Assembly: GCF_022846615.1 (NCBI RefSeq)
Contig: NZ_AP025637.1
Location: 1,420,501-1,484,500, forward strand
Length of the DNA stretch: 64,000 nt
Direction of reading: 5' to 3'
Source: Roseomonas fluvialis
GTDB lineage: Bacteria; Pseudomonadota; Alphaproteobacteria; Acetobacterales; Acetobacteraceae
A program made the position numbers and the translations under genes. Below the pieces are notes generated by a model. That model saw only the letters and a program-made list of their open reading frames with translations. It made no database searches and was not told where the DNA came from. This document shows positions 57,102 through 64,000 of the stretch, one piece after another. Numbering within the stretch: position 1 is the first letter of the stretch; each line of letters begins with the position of its first letter.

Positions 57102-58505
57102 TCAGACCGCCGCGATGCTCTCGCGCCGCATCTCGACCGCGAGCGCATCCAGCGCGCGGCTGACGCGGTCGAGCATCTCGGTCACTTCGTCCTTCGAGAT
57201 GATCAGCGGCGGCGAGAAGCCCATGCTGTCGTTGATCATGGCGCGCAGGATCACGCCCTGTTCCTCGCCATGCTTGACCAGGCGCGCGCCGGCCTTCTTG
57301 GCGGGCTCGATCGGCTTGCGCGCGGCCTTGTCCGACGTCAGTTCGATGGCGCCGATCAGGCCCACGCCGCGGACCTCGCCCACCAGCGGGTGGTCGGTGA
57401 AGCGGGCGCGCAGTTCGGCCTGCATGTGCGCGCCGACCTCGGCGGCATGGGCGATGATGTTCATCTCGTCGTAGATCTTGAGTGTCTCGATCGCGACGGC
57501 GGCGGGGACCGGGTGGCCGGAATAGGTGAAGCCGTGGCCCCAGGTGCCGACCGTGCTGCTGCCTTCGGCGATCCCCTGGAACACCGCCTCGTTCACCATC
57601 ACCGCCGAGATCGGCAGGTAGGCCGACGACAGCGCCTTCGCGCAGACCAGGATGTCGGGCTGGATGTCGAAGGTCTGGCAGCCCCAGTAGGAGCCGGTGC
57701 GCCCGAAGCCACAGATCACCTCATCGGCCACGAACAGCATGTCGTACTTCTTCAGCACGGCCTGGATCTTCGGGAAGTAGGTGGCAGGCGGGATGATGAC
57801 GCCGCCGGCACCCATCGCGGGCTCGGCCCAGAAGGCCGCGCATTCCTCGGCGCCACCTTCCTCGATGATGCGCGCTTCCAGCTCATCGGCGAGGCGCGTC
57901 GCGAAATCCTCCTCGGATTCGCCGGGCTTCGCGTTGTGGTAGTGGTGCGGCGTGCCGACATGCACGAAGCGCCCGCCCGCGATCGGCGCGTCGAACAGCT
58001 TGTGGTTGGCCGGAAGCCCGGTGAGCGACGCGGCCGCGAGCGTGATGCCGTGGTAGCCCTTCAGGCGCGCAAACAGCTTCTTCTTCTTCGGGCGCCCCAG
58101 CGCATTGTTCATGTACCAGATCATCTTGATCGCGGAGTCGTTCGCCTCGGACCCCGAATTGCCGAAGAAGACCTTGGACATCGGCACCGGCGCGCGCTCG
58201 ATCAGCATCTCCGCCAGGTCGATCATCGGCTCATGCGACTTGGCCGTGAACGAATGGTAGAAGGGCAGCTTGCGCATCTGGTTGGTCGCGGCCTGCACCA
58301 GGCGCTCATTGTCGAAGCCGAGCGACGCGCACCACAGCCCGGCCAGCGCTTCGATGTATTCCTTGCCCTGGTCGTCGTAGATCCGCACGCCCTTGCCGCG
58401 GGTGATGACCAGCGGCCCGTTCACCATGTGTGCCTTGGCATCGGTGTAGGGGTGCAGGACGTTCGCGATGTCGCGGGCGGCGTTGGAATTGCGGGGCGGG
58501 GTCAT
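57102..58505 (-). CDS. Class III aminotransferase, omega-amino acid/polyamine type
   Basis: The 467-residue PLP enzyme has VFFGNSGSEANDSAIKM, KGYHGITLAAASLTG, LFVADEVICGFGRTGSYWG and the Schiff-base lysine in LVCAKALSSAYLPISAVMV. It resembles beta-alanine/putrescine:pyruvate transaminases (SpuC-like). The amino donor is not readable from sequence. It is divergent from the molybdoenzyme gene. Confidence 0.92.
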   Translation of the reverse strand: MTPPRNSNAARDIANVLHPYTDAKAHMVNGPLVITRGKGVRIYDDQGKEYIEALAGLWCASLGFDNERLVQAATNQMRKLPFYHSFTAKSHEPMIDLAEMLIERAPVPMSKVFFGNSGSEANDSAIKMIWYMNNALGRPKKKKLFARLKGYHGITLAAASLTGLPANHKLFDAPIAGGRFVHVGTPHHYHNAKPGESEEDFATRLADELEARIIEEGGAEECAAFWAEPAMGAGGVIIPPATYFPKIQAVLKKYDMLFVADEVICGFGRTGSYWGCQTFDIQPDILVCAKALSSAYLPISAVMVNEAVFQGIAEGSSTVGTWGHGFTYSGHPVPAAVAIETLKIYDEMNIIAHAAEVGAHMQAELRARFTDHPLVGEVRGVGLIGAIELTSDKAARKPIEPAKKAGARLVKHGEEQGVILRAMINDSMGFSPPLIISKDEVTEMLDRVSRALDALAVEMRRESIAAV

Positions 58506-58623
58506 GGGGCGCGGTCCTCGGCGGGCTGAAGGGGCAGTCTAGGCGCGGATCGGCGCGGCCCCAAGGGGCGCGGTTGCGGGGGCGCCATGCGCGCGCCACC
58601 TTGTCCGGCGAAGGGAATACGCC

Positions 58624-60939
58624 ATGACCGAGTTGAAGCCGCATGCCGCCCATTGGGGCAGCTTCGATGCCGTGGTGCGGGACGGCCGCGTCGTCGGCGT
58701 GCAGCCCTTCGCACGCGATCCCTTCCCGGGTTCGCTGATCGAGAGCGTGCCCGACATCGTGCACGCCCCCTGCCGGATCGACCGCCCCTATGTTCGCAAG
58801 GGTTGGCTGGAAGGCCGCCGGAAGGGCGCATTGCGCGGCGGCGACGCCTTCGTGCCGGTTTCCTGGGACCGCGCCGTACGGCTGGTGGCCGACGAGACCC
58901 GCCGCGTGCGCGCCGAACACGGCCCTACCAGCATCTTCGGCGGCTCCTATGGCTGGTCCTCGGCCGGACGCTTCCACCACGCGCGCAGCCAGCTGCAGCG
59001 CTTCCTGGGCCTGGGTGGCGGCTATACCGGGCAGATCAACGCCTATTCCTATGCGGCGGCGCAGGCGCTGCTGCCGCATGTGCTCGGCACCAACGAAGTT
59101 CTGCTGGGCCGTACCACGGACTGGGCCGCCATCATCCGTCACGCGAAGGTGATGCTGTGTCTCGGCGGGCTGCCGCTGCGCAATGGCCTGGTGACCTCGG
59201 GCGGCGCGGGGGAACACGCCAACGAGATCAACCTGCGTCGTGCCGCCGCGGCTGGGCTGCGCTTTATCCAGGTCTCGCCCAATCGCGCCGACGTGCCCGA
59301 CTGGTGCAACGCGGAATGGATGCCGATCCGCCCTGGCACCGACACCGCGCTGCTGCTGGCGATGGCGCATGTCGTGGTCAGCGAGGGCAAGCAGGACGAC
59401 GCCTTTCTCGCCACGCATTGCGTCGGCTGGGACAGGCTGCGCGCCTATATCCTGGGTGAAGCCGACGGCATCGCGAAAACCCCCGCCTGGGCCGCACCGA
59501 TCACCACCATCCCGGCCGATCGCATCGTGGCGCTGGCGCGCGAGATCGCCGAAGCCCCCGCCATGCTCACCGCCACCTGGTCGCTGCAGCGCGCCGACTA
59601 CGGCGAGCAGCCCTACTGGATGCTCGCTGCGCTCGCCGCGATTCTCGGCAAGGTCGGCAAGCCCGGCGAGGGCGTGGCCTATGGCTATGGCTCCGTGAAC
59701 GGCATGGGCAATCCGCGCCGCGACGTGCCGTCCTTCGCCATGCCCGCGGCGCGCAACCCCACCGGCGCCTTCATCCCTGTCGCGCGCATCACCGACATGC
59801 TGGAGAACCCCGGCGGCGCCTATGACTTCAACGGGCGCGAGCAACGCTACCCTGACACGCGTATCGTCTGGTGGGCGGGCGGCAATCCCTTCCACCACCA
59901 CCAGGACCTGAACCGCCTGCTGCGCGCCTGGGCCACGCCCGAGACCATCATCGTGCAGGAGCAGCACTGGAACGCGCTGGCGCGCCACGCCGACATCGTG
60001 CTGCCCGCGACCACGACGCTCGAGCGCAACGACATCGCGAGTTCCGGGCGCGACCGCTTCGTCCGCGCCATGCACAAGGCGATCGACCCGGTGGGGCAGG
60101 CGCGGAACGACCACGACATGCTGGCCGACATCGCGGAGGAACTGGGCTTCCGCGACCGCTTCACCGAACAGCGCAATGAGGACGCCTGGCTGCGCCACCT
60201 GTTTGAACAGTGGCGCCAGAACTGCGCGCGCACCGGCGTCGAAACGCCCGACTTCGACAGCTTCTGGTCGAAGGGCTGGTGGGAAGCCGATGCGCCGCCG
60301 CGCGGCGAGGAATACACGCAATTCGCCGAGTTCCGCGCCGACCCGGACGAACACCCGCTCGACACACCCACCGGCAAGGTCGAGCTGTTCAGCGAGACGA
60401 TCGCGTCCTTCGGCTATGACGATGCGCCGGGCCATCCGGTCTGGATCGAACCACGCGAATGGCTCGGTGCCGTGCAGGCCGATCGCTTCCCGCTGCACCT
60501 GCTGTCCTACCAGCCGGCCACGCGCCTGCACGGGCAGCTCGACCCCGGGCGCGTCGCCGCGGCCGACAAGATCGAAGGCCGCGAACCCATCACGCTGAAC
60601 CCGCAGGACGCCGCCGTGCGGGGTCTCAAGCCCGGCGACATCGTACGCGTCTTCAACGATCGCGGCGCCTGCCTCGGCGGGCTGCGCACCGATCCGGGCC
60701 TGATGCGCGGTGTCGCGATGATGGCGACCGGCGCCTGGTTCGACCCGCTGGAACCCGGCGTGCCTGGCAGCCTGTGCGTGCACGGCAACCCGAATGTGCT
60801 GACGCCGGATGTCGGGACGTCGCGGCTGGGGCAGGGGCCCTCGGCGCAGTCCTGCCTGGTACAGGTGGAGAGGTTCACTGGCGCGCTACCGCCGGTCCGC
60901 GTCCACCTGCCGCCGCACATCGAGGTCACCGCGGCATGA
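58624..60939 (+). CDS. Molybdopterin oxidoreductase, biotin/DMSO sulfoxide reductase type
   Basis: The 771-residue enzyme has the bis-MGD fold: GGSYGWSSAGRFHHARSQLQ (likely Ser ligand to Mo, as in DMSO reductase, BisC and TorA), WNALARHADIVLPATTTLERND, VKGGNPF-like WWAGGNPFHHHQDLNRLL and the C-terminal LTPDVGTSRLGQGPSAQ. There is no N-terminal Fe-S cysteine motif and no Tat signal, so it is probably cytoplasmic like BisC. The adjacent DUF839 gene overlaps its stop (ATGA). Confidence 0.9.
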   Translation: MTELKPHAAHWGSFDAVVRDGRVVGVQPFARDPFPGSLIESVPDIVHAPCRIDRPYVRKGWLEGRRKGALRGGDAFVPVSWDRAVRLVADETRRVRAEHGPTSIFGGSYGWSSAGRFHHARSQLQRFLGLGGGYTGQINAYSYAAAQALLPHVLGTNEVLLGRTTDWAAIIRHAKVMLCLGGLPLRNGLVTSGGAGEHANEINLRRAAAAGLRFIQVSPNRADVPDWCNAEWMPIRPGTDTALLLAMAHVVVSEGKQDDAFLATHCVGWDRLRAYILGEADGIAKTPAWAAPITTIPADRIVALAREIAEAPAMLTATWSLQRADYGEQPYWMLAALAAILGKVGKPGEGVAYGYGSVNGMGNPRRDVPSFAMPAARNPTGAFIPVARITDMLENPGGAYDFNGREQRYPDTRIVWWAGGNPFHHHQDLNRLLRAWATPETIIVQEQHWNALARHADIVLPATTTLERNDIASSGRDRFVRAMHKAIDPVGQARNDHDMLADIAEELGFRDRFTEQRNEDAWLRHLFEQWRQNCARTGVETPDFDSFWSKGWWEADAPPRGEEYTQFAEFRADPDEHPLDTPTGKVELFSETIASFGYDDAPGHPVWIEPREWLGAVQADRFPLHLLSYQPATRLHGQLDPGRVAAADKIEGREPITLNPQDAAVRGLKPGDIVRVFNDRGACLGGLRTDPGLMRGVAMMATGAWFDPLEPGVPGSLCVHGNPNVLTPDVGTSRLGQGPSAQSCLVQVERFTGALPPVRVHLPPHIEVTAA

Positions 60940-62369
60940 CCACGCGCCGCGCCGTGCTGGCCGCCACACCTGCGCTTCTGGCGGCACCCGCGCTGCGCGC
61001 GCAGTCGCTGACGATCCGCCAGGACGACCAACCCGCACCTGGCTGGCGCCGCGGCGTGCTGATCCGCTGGGGTGACCGCGTCGTCTTCGATGCGCTGCCC
61101 TGGGACCCGACCCAGCCGTCGGTCGATGCCGCGGCGGCGCAGTTCGGGTGGGATGCACGCATTCTCGCGGTGTTTGCATCGGCCAGCCCGGATGGTGTCG
61201 CGCGCGCGGTGCTCGCGGTGGCGCATCCCACGGTCGATCCGCGCATGGCTTTCCCCGACGGGCGCGACCGGCCGGACGTGGCGGGTGCGATGCAAGGCGT
61301 GTCGCTGCTGAACATCGAGAATCGCGGTGACTGGGTGGTGGTCGACGGCGGCTTCCAGAACCGCCGCCTGACCGCCGGCACGCTCAGCCGCGTGGGGTCG
61401 GACGGCACGCTGGCCTCGGGCCTGGTCGGCGTGACCGGCGGCTGCGCGACGCCCTGGGGCAGCCTGCTGCTGACCGAGGGTGATGCCGCAACCTGGCGTG
61501 CCAGGCTGCCCGGGATCGATCCCGCCACCACCGGCATGGTGGTGGAGGTCGACCCGACCAACCCGCTCTGGGTGCCATCCAAGCGCGCCGCGCTGGGCCG
61601 CTTCGCGCCGGCCGATGCCGCGGCCGCGCTCTCGGCAGACGGCCGCGCGGTCGTGTGGCTCACCGATGGGCGCGCCGGTGGGCACCTGTACCGCTTCGTC
61701 TCCGACGATCCGGCGGGGATGGTGGCGCTGGATGCCGGGCGCATGGCGGCCGCCAGGATCGAGGGCGGGTCGCTGCGCTGGCTGTCGCTGCCCGAGGGCG
61801 ATCCGGTCGCCGGCGCGCGCGCGGCGGGTGCCACCAGCCTCGATCGTCCTTGGGGCCTCGCCTTCGATGCGGCGCGCGGGCGGCTCTGCGTGGCCCTGCG
61901 CGGCGGTGCCGGCAGCGTGCTGGAACTGCGCGCCGCGGCCGGCGACGCCGCGGCCGAGACTGGCGTGGCGGAAACCCTGATCGACGGCATCGCGGTCGCC
62001 ATGCCCGACCCGCGCGCGCCGGCCGCGCCGGTGCCGGCCTGGCCCTGGGCGCCAGCGACGCTCGGCTTCGACCGCGACGGCTCGGTGTTGCTCGGCACCG
62101 ATCGCGGCGCGGTGCCCGGCCCGCTGCCCGAGGCGCTGTTCCGCGTGCCGGTCGAGGGTGCCGACCGCGGCCGTGCGGCGCTGGTGCTGGCCGCGCCGGT
62201 GGGGGCCGCGATCGGCGGCGCGCTGCCGGCGCCGGACGGCACGCTGCTCGCGGCCATTGCGCATCCCGGCGCCGCGCCGGGTGCGAGCTTCGCGCAGCCG
62301 GCGACGCGCTGGCCCAACCTGCGCCCGGGCGAACCGCCGCGCAGCACGGTGGTGACGCTCGCGCGCTGA
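60936..62369 (+). CDS. DUF839/PhoX-like secreted protein, short form
   Basis: The 477-residue protein starts MTTRRAVLAATPALLAAPALRAQ, a Tat-type signal. It then has QPAPGWRRGVLIRWGDRVVF, GGCATPWGSLLLTEGDAA and propeller-like blades such as RPWGLAFDAARGRLCVALRG, matching DUF839/PhoX-like proteins, which bind Ca/Fe in PhoX. It is coupled to the molybdoenzyme gene by ATGA. It is shorter than the second PhoX-like gene downstream; one may be a degenerate paralogue. Phosphatase activity is not established. Confidence 0.82.
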   Translation: MTTRRAVLAATPALLAAPALRAQSLTIRQDDQPAPGWRRGVLIRWGDRVVFDALPWDPTQPSVDAAAAQFGWDARILAVFASASPDGVARAVLAVAHPTVDPRMAFPDGRDRPDVAGAMQGVSLLNIENRGDWVVVDGGFQNRRLTAGTLSRVGSDGTLASGLVGVTGGCATPWGSLLLTEGDAATWRARLPGIDPATTGMVVEVDPTNPLWVPSKRAALGRFAPADAAAALSADGRAVVWLTDGRAGGHLYRFVSDDPAGMVALDAGRMAAARIEGGSLRWLSLPEGDPVAGARAAGATSLDRPWGLAFDAARGRLCVALRGGAGSVLELRAAAGDAAAETGVAETLIDGIAVAMPDPRAPAAPVPAWPWAPATLGFDRDGSVLLGTDRGAVPGPLPEALFRVPVEGADRGRAALVLAAPVGAAIGGALPAPDGTLLAAIAHPGAAPGASFAQPATRWPNLRPGEPPRSTVVTLAR

Positions 62370-62699
62370 GCGAGAGCGGCGAAGACGCGGACACCGGGCA
62401 CGGTCCGTCGCGGTCCGGGGCGGCAAGCGTGCCGGCGCGCCCGGCGTCGCATCATCGGCCCGGCGCAGCGTTTCCCTGGCTTGGCTGATCGGGTTTCGGC
62501 ATTGGCCGCCGCCGATCTCGTCCGGGCTTGGCGGCCCGTCCCTAGCCCCGGCGACGCCGCCGGCCGCATCGCGTCGTCCTCGATCCCCTTTGCAACACAT
62601 TCTTCATGCGCCGGCCGGTTCCCGGTGAGGCTGCGCGCGGCCACATTGCCCGCGCCGCCGGATATCCAGCCGGCGCCTGCCCAGACACGGACGGACGCC
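62370..62699. other. Gap between two DUF839/PhoX-type genes
   Basis: This 330-bp region holds no convincing gene on either strand. The most AT-rich part is near 62588-62607 (TTTGCAACACATTCTTCATG-like), which may contain the promoter of the downstream PhoX-type gene, but no confident -35/-10 pair or PhoB box was identified. No member of the palindromic repeat family is present. Confidence 0.45.
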
Positions 62700-64000
62700 A
62701 TGCCCGATACGCACCTCCCGCCGATGCCCGAGGACGCGAAGATCGACGTCTCGGAGGAATTCGGCACCTCCAACCCCGACCCGCGCCGCCCGATCGGCGA
62801 GATCATCGAGGCGCGCTACGGCCGCCGCGCGCTGTTCGGCGCCGCCGCTGCCGCGACAGCGCTCGCCGCCCTGCCGCAGGACGCCGCCGCGCAATCCGCA
62901 CCGCGCACCGGCGGGCCCTCGACGCTGACATTCCCCGAGTTGCGCCACCAGCTTGCGCAGACCGAAGCCGTGGCCGAGGGCTACGAGGTGCAGACCGTGA
63001 TCCGCTGGGGCGACCCGATCCTGGCGGATGCGCCCGACTTCCAGTCCGGCCGCACCACCCCCGACCAGCAGGCGCGCCAGTTCGGCTACAACAACGACTA
63101 CCTGGACTTCTTCCCGCTGCCGGCCGGCAGCAACACGCCGGACCACGGGCTGCTCGCGGTCAATCACGAATACACCAACACCAACCTGATGTGGCCGGGC
63201 ATGGGCACGGGCCGCACCGCCGCGCTGCGCGCGAGCGCGGAACAGGCACGCACCGAATTGCTCGCGCATGGGATGTCGATCGTCGAGGTCCGCAGGACCA
63301 ACGGCCGCTGGGGCTACGTCAAGGAAAGCCGCTTCAACCGCCGCATCACCGGCGAGACGCCGATGCGTGTCGCCGGCCCCGCGGCCGGCCATGATGCGCT
63401 CAAGACCAATGCCGATCCGACCGGGCTGCGCGTGCTCGGCACGCTGAACAACTGCGCCGGCGGCAATACGCCCTGGGGCACGGTCCTGACGGCCGAGGAG
63501 AACTTCAACGGCTATTTCGGCGGTCCGGAGATCGCCAACCAGCAGAACCCGCAGCACGCCGCCTGGCGGCGCTACGGCCTGGCCCAGCAGGCCTGGTATT
63601 CCTGGCCGCAGCACATGGACCGCTTCGACGTGGGCAAGGAGCCCAACGAGCCGAACCGCTTCGGCTGGATCGTGGAATTCGACCCCTACGATCCTGCCAG
63701 CGAGCCGGTGAAGCGCACCGCGCTCGGCCGCTTCAAGCACGAGGGCTGCCACCACGCCGTGAACCGCGACGGCCGCGTGGTGATCTACATGGGCGACGAC
63801 GAGCGTTTCGAATTCGTCTACCGCTTCGTCACCGCGCGCCCGTGGAACCCGAATGACCGCGCCGCCAACCGCGACCTGCTGGATGACGGCGTGCTCTCGG
63901 TCGCGAAATTCCTCGACGACGGCAAGGTCGAGTGGGTCGACCTGGTGCACGGCCAGGGCCCGCTCACCGAGGCGAACGGCTTCCGCAACCAGGGCGATGT
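62700..64000 (+). CDS. PhoX-family phosphatase (DUF839), C-terminus outside the window
   Basis: From the ATG at 62700 the frame runs open to the window edge (433 codons). It has a leader PPMPEDAKIDVSEEFGT followed by a Tat-like signal GRRALFGAAAAATALAAL, then YEVQTVIRWGDPIL, FFPLPAGSNTPDHGLLAVNHEYTN, CAGGNTPWGTVLTAEENF and RFKHEGCHHAV, the metal-site segments of PhoX-type alkaline phosphatases. No stop appears before the end of the window. It is a longer paralogue of the upstream DUF839 gene. Confidence 0.9.
   Translation, partial: MPDTHLPPMPEDAKIDVSEEFGTSNPDPRRPIGEIIEARYGRRALFGAAAAATALAALPQDAAAQSAPRTGGPSTLTFPELRHQLAQTEAVAEGYEVQTVIRWGDPILADAPDFQSGRTTPDQQARQFGYNNDYLDFFPLPAGSNTPDHGLLAVNHEYTNTNLMWPGMGTGRTAALRASAEQARTELLAHGMSIVEVRRTNGRWGYVKESRFNRRITGETPMRVAGPAAGHDALKTNADPTGLRVLGTLNNCAGGNTPWGTVLTAEENFNGYFGGPEIANQQNPQHAAWRRYGLAQQAWYSWPQHMDRFDVGKEPNEPNRFGWIVEFDPYDPASEPVKRTALGRFKHEGCHHAVNRDGRVVIYMGDDERFEFVYRFVTARPWNPNDRAANRDLLDDGVLSVAKFLDDGKVEWVDLVHGQGPLTEANGFRNQGD

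Overview
The window is very GC-rich, densely packed chromosomal DNA, mostly in short co-oriented operons with ATGA/GTGA stop-start overlaps and many GTG starts. Gene content and order point to an alphaproteobacterium. The markers are the complete ybgC-tolQRAB-pal-cpoB-tilS-ftsH run, hisZ-purA, serC-serA, zapA followed by a 6S RNA candidate and the 5-formyltetrahydrofolate cyclo-ligase gene, and three orphan Bug/TctC-type binding proteins. A Roseomonas-like member of the Acetobacteraceae is my best inference. It rests on recalled family resemblance, not on a database search. No rRNA, tRNA, CRISPR array, insertion sequence or phage gene was recognised.

Layout. 1-4.9 kb: a divergent epmB/epmA pair, a small lipoprotein cytochrome c, a TauD-type dioxygenase, an FkbM-type methyltransferase and a BLUF photoreceptor. 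4.9-8.9 kb (mostly minus strand): a coupled DUF4345-thiE-VOC trio, a TPR gene broken by an in-frame TAG, and class I aldolase with a companion gene. 9-13.9 kb: a small coiled-coil ORF, zapA, 6S RNA candidate, cyclo-ligase, YmdB-like phosphodiesterase, an SDR, a PPOX protein and yebC. 13.9-16.7 kb: a YdjC-type deacetylase, then a compact module in which an NsrR-like Rrf2 regulator faces a truncated haemoglobin, an alternative oxidase and a DUF1971 protein; this looks like a nitric-oxide response cassette. 16.7-24.7 kb: ruvC-A-B and the Tol-Pal operon. 24.8-32.4 kb: tilS, ftsH, folP, glmM, thiD and a flagellar DUF1217 protein. 32.4-45.2 kb: AI-2E transporter, serine biosynthesis, Bug receptor, hisZ, purA, ABC-F ATPase and redox enzymes. 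45-54 kb: class I ribonucleotide reductase split into nrdA and nrdB, each behind its own NrdR-like boxes, with a Bug receptor between them, then a SCO protein. 53-64 kb: methyltransferase, DUF2007, long-chain polyprenyl diphosphate synthase, an O-antigen-ligase-like protein, a class III aminotransferase, a BisC-type molybdoenzyme and two DUF839/PhoX-type proteins, the last running off the window.

The most unusual feature is a family of intergenic palindromic elements. Three copies of about 220 bp (17.2, 50.6 and 55.5 kb) each carry inverted arms of two small hairpins plus a perfect 24-bp inner stem around a 30-31 nt loop. The inner stems differ between copies yet remain perfectly paired inside each copy. 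Single-arm relatives occur at 29.3, 40.8 and 52.0 kb. I cannot match this family to a named element.
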